The notes: generated by a model not told the origin, from the letters alone. A DNA stretch of 64,000 nucleotides from an uncultured Lachnospiraceae bacterium (GCA_947631685.1 CANRMI010000002.1:62001-126000); one strand, 5' to 3'. Shown: positions 8,520-18,977, numbered from the stretch's first letter. Translations and numbers: made by a program.

Positions 8520-10125
8520 AAGAATGCTTATATTGCAGAGCGGCCTCCACGAGTCCACGGAAGAGCGGGTGGGGCCTGTTGGGACGGGATTTTAATTCCG
8601 GATGTCCCTGGGTGGCAATATAAAAGGGATGAGTGGGAAGCTCGCACATCTCCACAATGCGGTTGTCCGGCGAAGTGCCGGAAAGCCGAAGCCCGTGTTC
8701 CGTTAAAGCGGCTCTGTAATCGTTGTTGACCTCATAGCGGTGTCGGTGACGCTCGGAAATGGAATCGGTGCCGTAGAGTTTGTGGGCCAGGGAATCCTTT
8801 GCCAGCACGCAGGGATAGGCTCCCAGCCTTAAGGTGCCGCCTATATCCTCCACGCCGTTCTGATCCGGCAGTAAGGCAATGACCGGATGCGTGGTGTTCG
8901 GCTCCATCTCAATACTGTGGGCATCCTTATAACCCACTACGTTTCTGGCATATTCTACAATAGTAAGCTGCATACCCAGGCACAGGCCTAAAAAGGGGAT
9001 GTTGTGAGTGCGGGCATGGCGGATTGCGGTGATCATGCCGTCGATGCCTCTGGAACCGAAGCCGCCGGGTACCAAAATTCCCTGTACGTCGGCAAAGATC
9101 TCTTCCGCGTTTTCGGGCGTGACATTTTCGGAATCCACCCATTTGATATTTACGGTAGCGTGATTGGAAATACCGCCGTGTTTTAACGCCTCCACTACGC
9201 TGATATAGGCGTCATGGAGCTGTACGTATTTGCCTACCAGGGCAATGGTAACGTCGTCGGTGGGATTTTTCAGGTCCTCTACCATTTTTTCCCAATCGGT
9301 TAAGTCGGGCTCAGGGCAGTCCAGATGCAGGCACTCGCAGGCAACCTGCGCCAGGTGTTCCCGCTCCATGGCAAGGGGCGCCTCATAGAGGTATTTGACA
9401 TCCAGATTCTGCAGCACATGGTTGTCGGGCACATTGCAGAAAAGGGCAATCTTATCCTTAATGTCCTGCGTCAGGGGATGCTCGCTCCGGCAGACGATGA
9501 TGTCCGGCTGGATTCCCATACCCTGCAGATCCTTTACGCTGGCCTGGGTGGGCTTGGTTTTTAACTCCTGGGAAGCATTTAAGTAGGGGATCAGGGTGAC
9601 GTGGATCAGGATCGCGTTGTCATGCCCCACTTCATGCTGGAACTGACGGATAGACTCCAAAAAAGGCTGACTCTCAATGTCACCCACAGTGCCGCCCACC
9701 TCGATAATGGCAATGCAGGTTTCATCATCCGTAAAATTACGGTAAAACCGGCTCTTGATCTCGTTGGTGATATGGGGGATCACCTGAACAGTGCCGCCGC
9801 CGTAATCCCCGCGCCGCTCTTTGTGCAGAACGCTCCAGTACACCTTGCCTGTGGTGACATTGGAATTTTTGTTCAGGTTTTCGTCGATAAAGCGCTCGTA
9901 ATGGCCCAGATCCAGGTCCGTCTCGGTTCCGTCGTCGGTCACGAAGACTTCCCCGTGCTGAATGGGATTCATGGTGCCGGGATCGATATTGATATAGGGA
10001 TCAAATTTCTGCATAGTGACCTTATAGCCTCTGGCCTTTAGCAGGCGGCCCAGAGACGCCGCCGTGATTCCTTTTCCCAGGCCGGAAACTACACCGCCCG
10101 TTACAAACACGTATTTTACTGACAT
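8518..10125 (-). CDS. pyrG: CTP synthase
   Basis: The 535-residue product makes CTP from UTP, ATP and glutamine in the cytosol. The N-terminal amidoligase domain (about 1-265) starts with [17 protein letters not shown] and contains the P-loop lysine and the GGTVGDIES motif. The C-terminal class I glutamine amidotransferase domain (about 290-535) carries the nucleophile in FLGLCLGMQ and GGFGSRG upstream of it; the catalytic His-Pro-Glu lies near [10 protein letters not shown]. Length is normal for the family. It has its own promoter and a terminator-like leader hairpin, so expression is probably attenuated. Confidence 0.97.
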   Translation of the reverse strand: MSVKYVFVTGGVVSGLGKGITAASLGRLLKARGYKVTMQKFDPYINIDPGTMNPIQHGEVFVTDDGTETDLDLGHYERFIDENLNKNSNVTTGKVYWSVLHKERRGDYGGGTVQVIPHITNEIKSRFYRNFTDDETCIAIIEVGGTVGDIESQPFLESIRQFQHEVGHDNAILIHVTLIPYLNASQELKTKPTQASVKDLQGMGIQPDIIVCRSEHPLTQDIKDKIALFCNVPDNHVLQNLDVKYLYEAPLAMEREHLAQVACECLHLDCPEPDLTDWEKMVEDLKNPTDDVTIALVGKYVQLHDAYISVVEALKHGGISNHATVNIKWVDSENVTPENAEEIFADVQGILVPGGFGSRGIDGMITAIRHARTHNIPFLGLCLGMQLTIVEYARNVVGYKDAHSIEMEPNTTHPVIALLPDQNGVEDIGGTLRLGAYPCVLAKDSLAHKLYGTDSISERHRHRYEVNNDYRAALTEHGLRLSGTSPDNRIVEMCELPTHPFYIATQGHPELKSRPNRPHPLFRGLVEAALQYKHS

Positions 10126-10142
10126 AACGACACCTCGGTTTC

Positions 10143-10182
10143 AAAAAATAAAAAAAGGTACTATAATCACAGCTATAGCACC
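10143..10182 (-). promoter_or_regulatory. Candidate pyrG leader attenuator
   Basis: On the minus strand GGTGCTATA (10182-10174) pairs with TATAGTACC (10165-10157), nine pairs including one G-U, with an eight-base loop. It is followed at once by seven T and then more T-rich sequence. The hairpin lies between the promoter and the pyrG start, where clostridial and bacillar pyrG genes have a CTP-sensitive attenuator. The start region after the -10 box lacks the GGGC start used in Bacillus, so the sensing mode may differ. Confidence 0.65.
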
Positions 10183-10199
10183 GTTGCTTCAATATCTGG

Positions 10200-10228
10200 A
10201 TTTTAGCACTTTAAACCGTTATTGTCAA
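10200..10228 (-). promoter_or_regulatory. Sigma-A-type promoter of pyrG
   Basis: On the minus strand TTGACA (10228-10223) and TAAAAT (10205-10200) are spaced by 17 bases. Transcription would start about 10193-10197, immediately ahead of the leader hairpin. Confidence 0.75.
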
Positions 10229-10286
10229 GTTTATAAAAATTTTGAGAGTTCTTCACGTGGTTTTTATAGCATATTCCGAAAGGTTG

Positions 10287-10295
10287 TGTTACAAT
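10287..10295 (+). promoter_or_regulatory. Possible extended -10 promoter for the DUF1846 gene
   Basis: TGTTACAAT fits an extended -10 element (TGn plus TACAAT). The -35 position holds only TAGCAT, a poor match. It is the best promoter candidate upstream of the DUF1846-ftsH pair. Confidence 0.4.
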
Positions 10296-10374
10296 AAAGA
10301 GCGTCATAGTGATTAGTAATATGTAATTAGTAATTATAGAAGAAACCGGCAACAGGAAACAGGGAAAGCACAAA

Positions 10375-11847
10375 ATGAAAGCAGGATTTGACAACGAGAA
10401 GTATTTAAAACTGCAGTCAGAGCACATTCAGGAAAGAATCGGCAAATTCGGAGATAAGCTGTATCTGGAGTTTGGCGGAAAGTTGTTTGACGATTATCAC
10501 GCTTCCAGGGTGCTGCCCGGATTTGAGCCGGACAGCAAGCTGCGTATGCTGATGAAGCTTTCCGACAGAGTCGAGATCATTATTGTTATAAATGCGGCGG
10601 ATATTGAAAAGAATAAAATGAGGGGAGATCTGGGCATCACTTATGATGAGGATGTGCAGAGGCTCATGGAAGAATTTACCGGCCGGGGACTCTATGTGGG
10701 AAGTGTGGTGCTGACTCACTACGCTGGGCAGCCGCTGGCGGTGGAATTTAAAGAAAAAATGGAAAAAAAGCAGGTCAAGGTATACCTGCACTATACGATA
10801 GAGGGATACCCCTCCAATATTCCTCTGATCGTCAGCGAGGACGGCTTTGGCAAAAACGAGTATATCGAGACCAAAAGGCCGCTGGTGGTTGTGACCGCGC
10901 CGGGGCCCGGAAGCGGTAAAATGGCGACCTGCCTTTCCCAGCTTTACCATGACAATAAGCGTGGGATCAAGGCGGGATATGCAAAATATGAGACTTTTCC
11001 CATTTGGAATCTGCCCTTGAAGCATCCTGTCAATCTGGCGTATGAGGCGGCTACGGCGGATCTCAATGATGTGAACATGATAGATCCTTTCCATTTGGAG
11101 GCCTATGGAGAGACTACCGTCAATTATAACAGAGATATTGAAATATTTCCGGTGTTAAATGCCATTTTTGAAGGGATCTACGGAGAAAATCCTTATAAAT
11201 CGCCTACGGATATGGGCGTGAACATGGCGGGCTTTTGTATTGTGGACGACGCTGTCTGTACGGAAGCGTCCCATATGGAGATCATCAGACGCTATTATAG
11301 TACGCTCTGCGATGTGCGCAGGGGCAAAGCGAAGGAGAGCGAGGTCTACAAGATAGAGCTTCTGATGAAGCAGGCCAAGATCACCACGGACGACAGGCGC
11401 GTGACGGTGGCGGCCAAGAGAAGAGCGGAGGCGCTGGGCGTGCCTACCGCCGCTATCGAACTGGCGGACGGAACGATCATCACGTCCAAGACCACGGCCC
11501 TGCTGGGGGCTTCGGCGGCGCTTCTGTTAAACGCGCTGAAGCACTTAGGCGGTATGGATGATGACATTCATCTGATCTCACCGGAGGCCATTGAACCCAT
11601 TCAGGAGCTGAAGACCAAATATCTGGGAGGCAGGAATCCCAGGCTGCATACGGACGAAGTGCTGATCGCGCTTTCGGTTTCCGCCATGGGGGACGGGAAC
11701 GCGAAAAAAGCCTTGGAGCAGCTTCCCAAGCTGCGGGGATGTCAGGTACATACTTCCGTAATGCTTGCGGATGTGGACATAAAAACATTTAAAAAGCTGG
11801 GTGTGGATCTGACCAGCGAACCAATCATAAAAGGGAAGAACAGATAG
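10375..11847 (+). CDS. DUF1846 domain-containing protein
   Basis: A 490-residue cytosolic protein of the DUF1846 family, common in Firmicutes, with no experimentally settled function that I know of. The start AGFDNEKYLKLQSEHI and the central TAPGPGSGKMATCLSQL are family features; the latter looks like a nucleotide-binding loop but does not match a strict Walker A. The C-terminal third (GDGNAKKALEQLPKLRG) is also conserved. Length is typical for the family. It abuts ftsH with no gap (TAG directly followed by ATG), so the two are probably cotranscribed, but a functional link to FtsH is only inferred from that. Confidence 0.8.
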   Translation: MKAGFDNEKYLKLQSEHIQERIGKFGDKLYLEFGGKLFDDYHASRVLPGFEPDSKLRMLMKLSDRVEIIIVINAADIEKNKMRGDLGITYDEDVQRLMEEFTGRGLYVGSVVLTHYAGQPLAVEFKEKMEKKQVKVYLHYTIEGYPSNIPLIVSEDGFGKNEYIETKRPLVVVTAPGPGSGKMATCLSQLYHDNKRGIKAGYAKYETFPIWNLPLKHPVNLAYEAATADLNDVNMIDPFHLEAYGETTVNYNRDIEIFPVLNAIFEGIYGENPYKSPTDMGVNMAGFCIVDDAVCTEASHMEIIRRYYSTLCDVRRGKAKESEVYKIELLMKQAKITTDDRRVTVAAKRRAEALGVPTAAIELADGTIITSKTTALLGASAALLLNALKHLGGMDDDIHLISPEAIEPIQELKTKYLGGRNPRLHTDEVLIALSVSAMGDGNAKKALEQLPKLRGCQVHTSVMLADVDIKTFKKLGVDLTSEPIIKGKNR

Positions 11848-14019
11848 ATGAGCGATAAGAATGTGAACGAATTTGACAATGGAAACGGCTACAATAACGG
11901 CCGGGGCGGCCAGGGGGGACCCGGCGGTCAGGGCGGCCAGGGAGGCCCCGGAGGAAACGGCTCCAACCCCAGAAAGGTCAATCTGCTCCTGCTTTTGGTG
12001 GCAGCGCTGATCACACTGGTCTTGACCAGTGTGTTTATGCGGACGTTAAGCAACAGCGAGACCAAGGAGATCAGCTACAGCGAATTTATGGAGTGGGTGG
12101 ATGCCGGCAGAGTGGAAGGGCAGCCCAATACGGTAGTAGCCAGCGTGCACTACGGCTCCGACAGCATTTACATTGAACGGGTGGAGGAAGAGGAGAGACA
12201 GTTGAATCCTTTGCTGGCTTACTATACCACCGCGGCCAAGACCACCTACTATACGGCCATGGTGGAGGATGACAGCCTGCCGGAACGTCTGCGGGAAGCC
12301 GGAGTGGAAGTATGGGGATATATCCCGGACAGCTCAGGTATTCTTGTGGAAATCCTGCTTTATTACGTATTGCCTCTGGTACTCTTTTGGATCCTGCTTA
12401 GCTTCTTATTCCGTAAGATGAACAAGGGCGGCGGGCCCATGGGCGTAGGCAAGAGCAACGCCAAGGTCTACGTGCAGAAAGAGACCGGGATCACCTTTAA
12501 AGATGTGGCCGGGGAGGATGAAGCGAAGGAATCCCTGCAGGAAGTGGTGGATTTCTTGCACAATCCCGGAAAATATTCCAAAATAGGCGCGAAGCTTCCC
12601 AAGGGCGCATTGCTGGTGGGACCTCCCGGTACCGGTAAGACGCTGCTGGCCAAGGCCGTGGCAGGCGAGGCGGGAGTGCCGTTTTTCTCCCTTGCGGGTT
12701 CGGATTTTATTGAATTGTATGTGGGCGTGGGCGCTTCCCGTGTAAGGGATCTGTTTAAGGAAGCTACCAAGAACGCTCCTTGTATTATCTTTATTGATGA
12801 GATCGACGCAATCGGCAGAAGCCGTGATTCCAAGTACGGCGGCGGAAATGAGGAAAGAGAGCAGACGCTAAACCAGCTCCTTTCCGAAATGGACGGTTTC
12901 GATACCTCCAAGGGTATCCTGATCCTGGGCGCTACCAACCGGCCCGAGATCCTGGATAAGGCGCTTCTGCGTCCCGGCCGGTTCGACCGCCGGATCATCG
13001 TGGATAAACCGGATTTAAAGGGGCGTGTGGAGATCTTAAAGGTACATGCCAAAGACGTAAAAATGGACGAAACGGTGGATTTTGACGCGATCGCGTTAGC
13101 CACCAGCGGCGCAGTGGGCGCCGACCTTGCCAATATGATCAACGAGGCGGCTATCAACGCGGTCAAGGACGGCAGGGAATACGTGAACCAGAAGGATCTG
13201 TTTGACGCGGTGGAGCAGGTATTGGTAGGCAAGGAAAAGAAAGACCGCATCATGAGCAAGGAGGAGCGCAAGATCGTTTCCTACCACGAGGTGGGGCACG
13301 CCCTTGTCAGCGCGCTGCAGAAAAATTCCGAGCCGGTACAGAAGATCACCATTGTTCCCCGCACCATGGGAGCGCTGGGCTATGTCATGCATGTACCTGA
13401 GGAAGAAAAATACCTGAACACGGAGGCCGAGCTACGGGATATGCTGGTGAGCCTGGTGGCAGGGCGCGCGGCGGAGGAAATCGTCTTTGATACGGTAACC
13501 ACCGGCGCGGCCAACGATATTGAAAAGGCTACCGGAATCGCCCGTTCCATGGTGACACAGTACGGTATGAGCAAACGCTTCGGACTGGTGGGACTCTCCA
13601 CGGTAGAGAGCAAGTACCTAGAAGGCAGAGAGGTCATGAACTGCAGCGATAAGACTGCCGCCGAGGTGGACGCGGAAGTAGTGGCCATCCTGAAAGAAAG
13701 TTATGACAAGGCCAAGGAACTGCTTTCCGAAAATAGGGATCTGATGGATAAGCTGGCGGCATTCCTGATAGAGAAAGAAACCATTACCGGCAAAGAGTTT
13801 ATGGAAATTTACCGCAGGGAAAAAGGACTGCCTGAACCCGAAGAGGAAAAGGACAGGGAGGAGAAAGAGGGGCACACAGAGGCTCCCAGCCGGGAGAAAA
13901 CCGATGAGGAAATGCCCGAAATGTCCGCCCCGGAAACATCCGGGGGAGAGGCTCCCAATCGGGTGAAGACCGGTGATGTGGGTATCTTTTCCAACCATGT
14001 TTTAGATGACGATAAGTAA
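11848..14019 (+). CDS. ftsH: ATP-dependent zinc metalloprotease FtsH
   Basis: A 723-residue membrane-anchored AAA+ protease that degrades misfolded membrane and regulatory proteins. It has a Gly/Asn-rich N-terminal tail (about 10-40), a first membrane helix (about 44-65), an extracytoplasmic segment and a second helix near 165-185. Then come Walker A GPPGTGKT (258-265), Walker [12 protein letters not shown], the second region of homology ending in RPGRFDRR, and the zinc site HEVGH (480-484). A long acidic C-terminal tail rich in Glu/Pro follows the protease domain. It starts directly at the DUF1846 stop with AGGGAAG upstream and is followed by an intrinsic terminator. Confidence 0.97.
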   Translation: MSDKNVNEFDNGNGYNNGRGGQGGPGGQGGQGGPGGNGSNPRKVNLLLLLVAALITLVLTSVFMRTLSNSETKEISYSEFMEWVDAGRVEGQPNTVVASVHYGSDSIYIERVEEEERQLNPLLAYYTTAAKTTYYTAMVEDDSLPERLREAGVEVWGYIPDSSGILVEILLYYVLPLVLFWILLSFLFRKMNKGGGPMGVGKSNAKVYVQKETGITFKDVAGEDEAKESLQEVVDFLHNPGKYSKIGAKLPKGALLVGPPGTGKTLLAKAVAGEAGVPFFSLAGSDFIELYVGVGASRVRDLFKEATKNAPCIIFIDEIDAIGRSRDSKYGGGNEEREQTLNQLLSEMDGFDTSKGILILGATNRPEILDKALLRPGRFDRRIIVDKPDLKGRVEILKVHAKDVKMDETVDFDAIALATSGAVGADLANMINEAAINAVKDGREYVNQKDLFDAVEQVLVGKEKKDRIMSKEERKIVSYHEVGHALVSALQKNSEPVQKITIVPRTMGALGYVMHVPEEEKYLNTEAELRDMLVSLVAGRAAEEIVFDTVTTGAANDIEKATGIARSMVTQYGMSKRFGLVGLSTVESKYLEGREVMNCSDKTAAEVDAEVVAILKESYDKAKELLSENRDLMDKLAAFLIEKETITGKEFMEIYRREKGLPEPEEEKDREEKEGHTEAPSREKTDEEMPEMSAPETSGGEAPNRVKTGDVGIFSNHVLDDDK

Positions 14020-14029
14020 ACAAAAAATC

Positions 14030-14059
14030 AAAGCCGTATCAGTTCTGGTACGGCTTTTT
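14030..14059 (+). terminator. Intrinsic terminator after ftsH
   Basis: AAAGCCGTA (14030-14038) pairs with TACGGCTTT (14049-14057) around a ten-base loop, followed by a short T run. It lies between ftsH and the uvrC ribosome binding site. Confidence 0.8.
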
Positions 14060-14075
14060 GCAGGCAGGAGTATTT

Positions 14076-16040
14076 ATGGGGTTTTGCTTTGAGGAGGAAT
14101 TAAAAAAGCTGCCGAATAAACCGGGAGTCTATATTATGCGGGACGCGCAGGACGCCATTCTCTATGTGGGAAAGGCAGTCAATCTGCACAACCGCGTCCG
14201 CTCTTATTTCAGGGAAAATATCGGCAGAGGTCCCCAGATCGATAAAATGGTGTCGCTTATCGCCCGCTTTGAATATATTGTGACCGATTCAGAGCTGGAA
14301 GCGCTGGTCCTGGAAAACAACCTGATAAAGGAGCACCTGCCCAAATATAATACTCTGTTAAAGGACGACAAGACCTATCCCTATATCAAGGTGACGGTGG
14401 GGGAGGACTATCCCCGGATCCTGTTTTCCAGGGAAATGAAAAAGGACCGGTCCCGCTATTTCGGGCCCTATACCAGCGCTGCCGCGGTAAAAGATACCAT
14501 CGAACTGCTGAACAAACTTTACCAGTTGAGAACCTGCCACAGGAATCTGCCCAGGGATATAGGGCAGGACAGACCCTGCCTGAATTATCACATTGGGCAG
14601 TGCCTGGCACCCTGCCAGGGAAATGTAAGCAGGGAGGAATACCGGCAGCAGGTGGAGCAGGCGCTGGAATTCCTGAACGGAAATTACGGGACGATCTTAA
14701 AAGAACTGGAACGGAAAATGCAGGAAGCCGCCGAGACAATGGAATTTGAGGAGGCGGCCCGTTACAGGGATCTGTTAAACAGTGTAAAGTCGGTGGCACA
14801 GAAGCAGAAGATCACAGACAGCGCGGGAGAGGACAGGGATATTATCGCGCTGGCGCAGGAAGACAGGGATACGGTGATCCAGGTCTTTTTTGTCCGGGAC
14901 GGCCGGCTCATAGGCAGGGAGCATTTTTATATGGTGCGGGGCGAGGGCTGCGCAAAAGAAGAAGTTTTGGGGGATTTTGTCAAACAGTTCTATGCGGGAA
15001 CACCCTTCATTCCCCGGGAACTGATGCTTCAGTATGAAGTTCCGGACAGGGAGCTCATCGAAGCTTGGCTGGGCAGACGAAAGGGCAGCCGGGTAAAGCT
15101 GCTGGTGCCCAAAAAAGGAACGAAAGAAAAGCTGGTGGAGCTGGCAGCGCAGAATGCGGCGCTGATATTGAGCCGGGACAAGGAAAGGATCAAGCGGGAA
15201 GAGGGCAGGACCATAGGAGCGGCCAGGGAGATTGCCGCGCTGCTGGGCCTCGAGGGCGTAAACCGGATGGAGGCTTTCGATATTTCCAATATCAGCGGGT
15301 TTGCCAATGTGGGCTCCATGGTGGTCTTTGAAAAGGGGAAGCCCAAACGCAGCGATTACCGTAAATTTAAGATCCGCACCGTGGCGGGGCCGGATGATTA
15401 CGCCTGCATGCGGGAAGTGCTCACCCGCCGCTTTGTACACGGCATGGACGAGAGACAGGAACTGGAGGAAAAGGAAATCGACAGGGAATTTGGCAGCTTT
15501 ACCAGATTTCCCGATCTGATCTTAATGGACGGCGGCAGGGGACAGGTCAATATCGCGCTGGCAGTTCTGCAGGAGCTGGGACTGGGGATTCCGGTCTGCG
15601 GCATGGTGAAGGACGATAACCACAGGACCAGAGGGCTGTACTATAACAATGTGGAGATCGCTATTGACACGCATTCGGAGGGATTTAAGCTGATCACCCG
15701 TATCCAGGATGAAGCCCACCGTTTTGCCATAGAGTATCATCGTTCTCTGCGCGGCAGGGCGCAGGTAAAATCAATGCTGGACGATATTCCCAATGTGGGG
15801 CCTGCCAGAAGGAAAGCCCTGATGCGGCATTTTAAATCCATGGAAGAGATCAGGAAAGCCTCGGTGCAGGAGCTGGCGGAAGTGCCGGAAATACCGGAGC
15901 GTATCGCGGAAGAAATTTACGCCTTTTTCAGGCAGGGCAAAGAGACGCGTCCTACCGAAAGGGGATCAGCGTATTCTGACGAAAAAGGAGCAGCGCGTCC
16001 CGCCGAAAAGGAATCAGCACATTCCGCGGAAAAGGAATAA
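14076..16040 (+). CDS. uvrC: Excinuclease ABC subunit C
   Basis: The 654-residue UvrC makes both incisions in nucleotide excision repair with UvrAB. The GIY-YIG domain is at the N terminus ([14 protein letters not shown]), then a Cys-bearing region ([15 protein letters not shown]), a UVR motif near residue 205-240, and the RNase H-like nuclease domain ([21 protein letters not shown]). Helix-hairpin-helix motifs follow near the C terminus ([10 protein letters not shown]). I chose ATG 14076, five bases after AGGAG; an ATG at 14058 would sit in the terminator. The last 30 residues are four eight-residue tandem repeats, an unusual tail. Confidence 0.95.
   Translation: MGFCFEEELKKLPNKPGVYIMRDAQDAILYVGKAVNLHNRVRSYFRENIGRGPQIDKMVSLIARFEYIVTDSELEALVLENNLIKEHLPKYNTLLKDDKTYPYIKVTVGEDYPRILFSREMKKDRSRYFGPYTSAAAVKDTIELLNKLYQLRTCHRNLPRDIGQDRPCLNYHIGQCLAPCQGNVSREEYRQQVEQALEFLNGNYGTILKELERKMQEAAETMEFEEAARYRDLLNSVKSVAQKQKITDSAGEDRDIIALAQEDRDTVIQVFFVRDGRLIGREHFYMVRGEGCAKEEVLGDFVKQFYAGTPFIPRELMLQYEVPDRELIEAWLGRRKGSRVKLLVPKKGTKEKLVELAAQNAALILSRDKERIKREEGRTIGAAREIAALLGLEGVNRMEAFDISNISGFANVGSMVVFEKGKPKRSDYRKFKIRTVAGPDDYACMREVLTRRFVHGMDERQELEEKEIDREFGSFTRFPDLILMDGGRGQVNIALAVLQELGLGIPVCGMVKDDNHRTRGLYYNNVEIAIDTHSEGFKLITRIQDEAHRFAIEYHRSLRGRAQVKSMLDDIPNVGPARRKALMRHFKSMEEIRKASVQELAEVPEIPERIAEEIYAFFRQGKETRPTERGSAYSDEKGAARPAEKESAHSAEKE
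15948..16040 (+). repeat. Four 24-bp tandem repeats at the 3' end of uvrC
   Basis: Units 15948-15971, 15972-15995, 15996-16019 and 16020-16040 (the last ends in the stop) encode [24 protein letters not shown] and HSAEKE. Units 1 and 3, and 2 and 4, are most alike, which suggests duplication of a 48-bp block. The repeat adds a charged, probably disordered tail to UvrC. Confidence 0.8.
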
Positions 16041-16047
16041 AAGCTGC

Positions 16048-16076
16048 TTCCCATCAAAAAGGGAGTGTGCTACAAT
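16048..16076 (+). promoter_or_regulatory. Promoter of the hprK cluster
   Basis: TTCCCA (16048-16053) and TACAAT (16071-16076) are spaced by 17 bases, and TGC just before TACAAT makes an extended -10. It begins a few bases after the uvrC stop. Confidence 0.55.
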
Positions 16077-16107
16077 AAAACAATACAAGAAAAAGAGAGG
16101 TATGGGT

Positions 16108-17052
16108 ATGGCAAGTATCACGCTGAGCAAGGTAGTGGAAAAATTTAAACTCACCAATCTGACGCCGGATATTGAGATCAAAGGGATCCGCATTACGCTT
16201 CCGGATCTGAACAGGCCGGCCCTGCAGCTGGCGGGCTATTTTGAACATTTTGACTGTTCCCGTATGGAGGTCATCGGATTTGTGGAGTACACCTATATGG
16301 AGAGTCTGGACGAGGCGCGCAGGCGGGAGGTCTACGAAAAGTTCATGGCCTATGAGATTCCCTGCGTGGTATTCTGCAGAGAGCTGCAGCCGGATGAAAT
16401 TTTTCTGGAAATGGCGAATAAATATAAACGACCGGTGCTTTCTACCAATCAGAACACTTCCGCTTTTATGGCGGAGGCTATCCGCTGGCTCAACGTTATG
16501 CTGGCGCCCTGCATTTCCGTACATGGGGTATTGGTGGATGTTTACGGCGAAGGGGTGCTGATCACCGGAGAGAGCGGTATCGGAAAATCGGAGGCGGCTC
16601 TGGAACTGATCCGGCGCGGACACCGTCTGGTGACGGATGATGTGGTGGAACTGCGGAAAGTCAGCGACGAGACGCTGGTAGGCTCCGCACCCGATATTAC
16701 CAAGCATTTTATTGAATTGAGAGGCATAGGCATCATAGATGTGAAAGCGCTGTTCGGCGCTTCCAGTGTCAAGGATACCCAGTCCGTGGATTTTGTCATC
16801 AGGCTGGAGGATTGGGATAAAGACAAGGAGTATGACAGATTGGGGCTGGAAGAGGAATATACCGAGTATCTGGGAAATAAACTGGTATGCTACACGCTGC
16901 CCATCCGTCCCGGACGAAACCTGGCTGTTATCTGCGAGTCCGCGGCCGTCAACCACAGGCAGAAGAAAATGGGGTATAACGCCGCGCAGGAGCTTTATAC
17001 CAGAGTACAAAATTCCCTGGCAAAAAAACGGGAGGAAGAAGAGGAGGAATAG
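16108..17052 (+). CDS. hprK: HPr kinase/phosphorylase
   Basis: The 314-residue bifunctional enzyme phosphorylates HPr and Crh on the regulatory serine and removes the phosphate, the central switch of carbon catabolite control in Firmicutes. The Walker A motif GESGIGKS is at 154-161, followed by LVTDDVVEL and the HprK signature RGIGIIDVKALFG. I start at ATG 16108, seven bases after AGAGAGG; ATG 16102 is only one base after it. The protein ends in a Glu-rich tail. Downstream lie glucokinase, MurB, RapZ, WhiA and a Crh-like target protein, so kinase and substrate are encoded in one cluster. Confidence 0.95.
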   Translation: MASITLSKVVEKFKLTNLTPDIEIKGIRITLPDLNRPALQLAGYFEHFDCSRMEVIGFVEYTYMESLDEARRREVYEKFMAYEIPCVVFCRELQPDEIFLEMANKYKRPVLSTNQNTSAFMAEAIRWLNVMLAPCISVHGVLVDVYGEGVLITGESGIGKSEAALELIRRGHRLVTDDVVELRKVSDETLVGSAPDITKHFIELRGIGIIDVKALFGASSVKDTQSVDFVIRLEDWDKDKEYDRLGLEEEYTEYLGNKLVCYTLPIRPGRNLAVICESAAVNHRQKKMGYNAAQELYTRVQNSLAKKREEEEEE

Positions 17053-17057
17053 GCGGT

Positions 17058-18005
17058 ATGAAAAAATATATATTTGGAGTGGATGTAGGCGGAACGACTA
17101 TAAAAATGGGGCTTTTTGACATGAATGCCAATGTGTTGGAAAAATGGGAGATCCCCAGTGTCACCGCCAACGACGGTGAACGCATCCTGCCGGACATAGC
17201 GGAGAGCATCGAAAAGAAAATGTCAGAAATGGACATAGAAAAAGAAGAAGTGGCAGGTGTGGGAATCGGGGTGCCGGGGCCTGTGGACGCCGACGGTACG
17301 GTCTATAAGACCGCGAATCTGGGCTGGGACAGCGTATTCAATATTCCGGAAGCTTTCAGGGAGTATCTGGATGTGCCGGTCATGGCGGGCAATGACGCCA
17401 ATGTGGCCGCTCTGGGAGAAATGTGGCAGGGCGGCGGCAAGGGCTATAAGGATTTGGTCGTAGTGACCTTGGGAACCGGTGTGGGCGGCGGCATTATCTG
17501 CAACGGTCAGATGGTAACGGGTGCCGGCGGCGCAGGCGGTGAGATCGGGCATATCCATGTAGAGGACAATGAAACGGAGGAATGCGGCTGCCACAATATC
17601 GGCTGTCTGGAGCAGTACGCTTCCGCTACGGGCGTGGTGCGGCTGGCAAAGAGACGGCTGGAAAAGGACGAAACGCCCAGTGTGCTGCGGGAACAGCCCC
17701 TTACGGCCAAAGCGGTATTCGACGCGGTTAAATTCGGAGATAAGCTGGCAGTGGAGGTGGCGGAGCAGTTCGGCCAGTATCTGGGGAAAGGGCTGGCGGC
17801 CATAGCGGCGGTAGTCAACCCCCAGGCATTTGTGATTGGCGGCGGGGTTTCCAAGGCCGGAGAGGTGCTCTTTGAATACATCCGGCCTTACTATATGCAG
17901 TATGCTTTCAGAGGCTGCAGGGACGCGGAGTTTGCTCTTGCCACGCTGGGCAACGACGCGGGAATCTTCGGTGCCGCGAAGCTGATCCTGGATATGAGGG
18001 AATAG
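17058..18005 (+). CDS. glcK: ROK-family glucokinase
   Basis: A 315-residue ROK protein that should phosphorylate glucose to glucose-6-phosphate with ATP. The ATP-binding DVGGTTIKMG is at the N terminus, the sugar-binding region includes GNDANVAALGE and GTGVGGGIICNG, and the ROK zinc motif with clustered cysteines (CGCHNIGCLEQ) lies near residue 175-185. No DNA-binding domain precedes the kinase fold, so it is an enzyme and not a ROK repressor. It begins five bases after the hprK stop, giving an operon with HPr kinase. This fits the glycolytic control theme of the cluster. Confidence 0.9.
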   Translation: MKKYIFGVDVGGTTIKMGLFDMNANVLEKWEIPSVTANDGERILPDIAESIEKKMSEMDIEKEEVAGVGIGVPGPVDADGTVYKTANLGWDSVFNIPEAFREYLDVPVMAGNDANVAALGEMWQGGGKGYKDLVVVTLGTGVGGGIICNGQMVTGAGGAGGEIGHIHVEDNETEECGCHNIGCLEQYASATGVVRLAKRRLEKDETPSVLREQPLTAKAVFDAVKFGDKLAVEVAEQFGQYLGKGLAAIAAVVNPQAFVIGGGVSKAGEVLFEYIRPYYMQYAFRGCRDAEFALATLGNDAGIFGAAKLILDMRE

Positions 18006-18062
18006 GCTTGGAAAAGATGCCTTTCAAAAACAGCAAGTAAAATAGGGGAAACGAGGTATGGT

Positions 18063-18977
18063 ATGATAAGTCAGGCAGTGAAGGAAGCATTACAGAAATT
18101 TATACCTGCAGAGAACATATTTTACAAGGAACCTTTGAGCAAGCACACCACCTTTCGGGTGGGAGGGGAAGCGGACTGCTTCATCAAAATAAAAAATGAG
18201 GAGGGGTTGGCGGCGCTGGCTGCCTATCTGAACAAAGTGGGACTGCCCTTTTTTATCATGGGCAACGGCAGCAATCTGCTGGTGAGCGACGAAGGCTACC
18301 GGGGAGTCATCCTGCAGCTGGGGGATGCCTTTCAGGAGATACGGGTGCAGGGAGAGCGGATCTGCGCGCAGGCCGGCGCCCTTTTGTCCAAAGTAGCGAA
18401 AACGGCCTGTGAAAACGGATTGAGCGGCATGGAATTTGCCGCTGGAATCCCCGGAACCGTGGGCGGCGGCGTGATGATGAACGCGGGCGCTTACGATGGA
18501 GAAATGAAGCAGGTGGTGGAAAGCGTCGTCGTACTGGACCGGGAAGGAAACCGCCTGGAGCTGGATAACGAAACCATGGAATTTGGCTATCGTACCAGTG
18601 CCATTAAATCTCAGCCCTTTATTGTAACGGAGTGCCGATTTAAGCTGCAGCCCGGCCAAAAAGAAGCCATTGCGGCCAAAATGGAGGACTTTCAGCGCAG
18701 GAGAAAGGAAAAGCAGCCTCTGGAATATCCCAGCGCCGGAAGCACTTTTAAGCGCCCCGAAGGATATTTCGCGGGAAAGCTGATCATGGACGCGGGCCTG
18801 GCCGGAAAGAGCATCGGCGGAGCGCAGGTCTCCGAAAAGCACTGCGGATTCATTATCAATACGGGCAATGCCACGGCTTCCGATATTAAAAAGCTGATTG
18901 GGAGCGTGCAGGAAGAAGTGGACAGATGTTTTGGTGTGCGGCTGGAGCCCGAGGTGGTTTTTTTAGGCAGATTTTAG
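18063..18977 (+). CDS. murB: UDP-N-acetylenolpyruvoylglucosamine reductase
   Basis: A 304-residue FAD enzyme that reduces UDP-GlcNAc-enolpyruvate to UDP-MurNAc, the second step of peptidoglycan precursor synthesis. The FAD-binding start KHTTFRVGGEAD, GNGSNLLVSD, and the AGIPGTVGGGVMMNAGAY block identify it. The late SAGSTFKRP contains the catalytic serine region and EPEVVFLG ends the protein. It is a type II MurB by length. It sits between glucokinase and rapZ on the same strand, with a short gap. Confidence 0.96.
   Translation: MISQAVKEALQKFIPAENIFYKEPLSKHTTFRVGGEADCFIKIKNEEGLAALAAYLNKVGLPFFIMGNGSNLLVSDEGYRGVILQLGDAFQEIRVQGERICAQAGALLSKVAKTACENGLSGMEFAAGIPGTVGGGVMMNAGAYDGEMKQVVESVVVLDREGNRLELDNETMEFGYRTSAIKSQPFIVTECRFKLQPGQKEAIAAKMEDFQRRRKEKQPLEYPSAGSTFKRPEGYFAGKLIMDAGLAGKSIGGAQVSEKHCGFIINTGNATASDIKKLIGSVQEEVDRCFGVRLEPEVVFLGRF

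Noticed and set aside
12468-13271. 267-residue frame antisense to ftsH
   Set aside because: Ser/Leu-rich shadow of the ftsH coding sequence without a start site or family match.
16054-17010. 318-residue frame antisense to hprK
   Set aside because: Complete overlap with hprK, which has all catalytic motifs.
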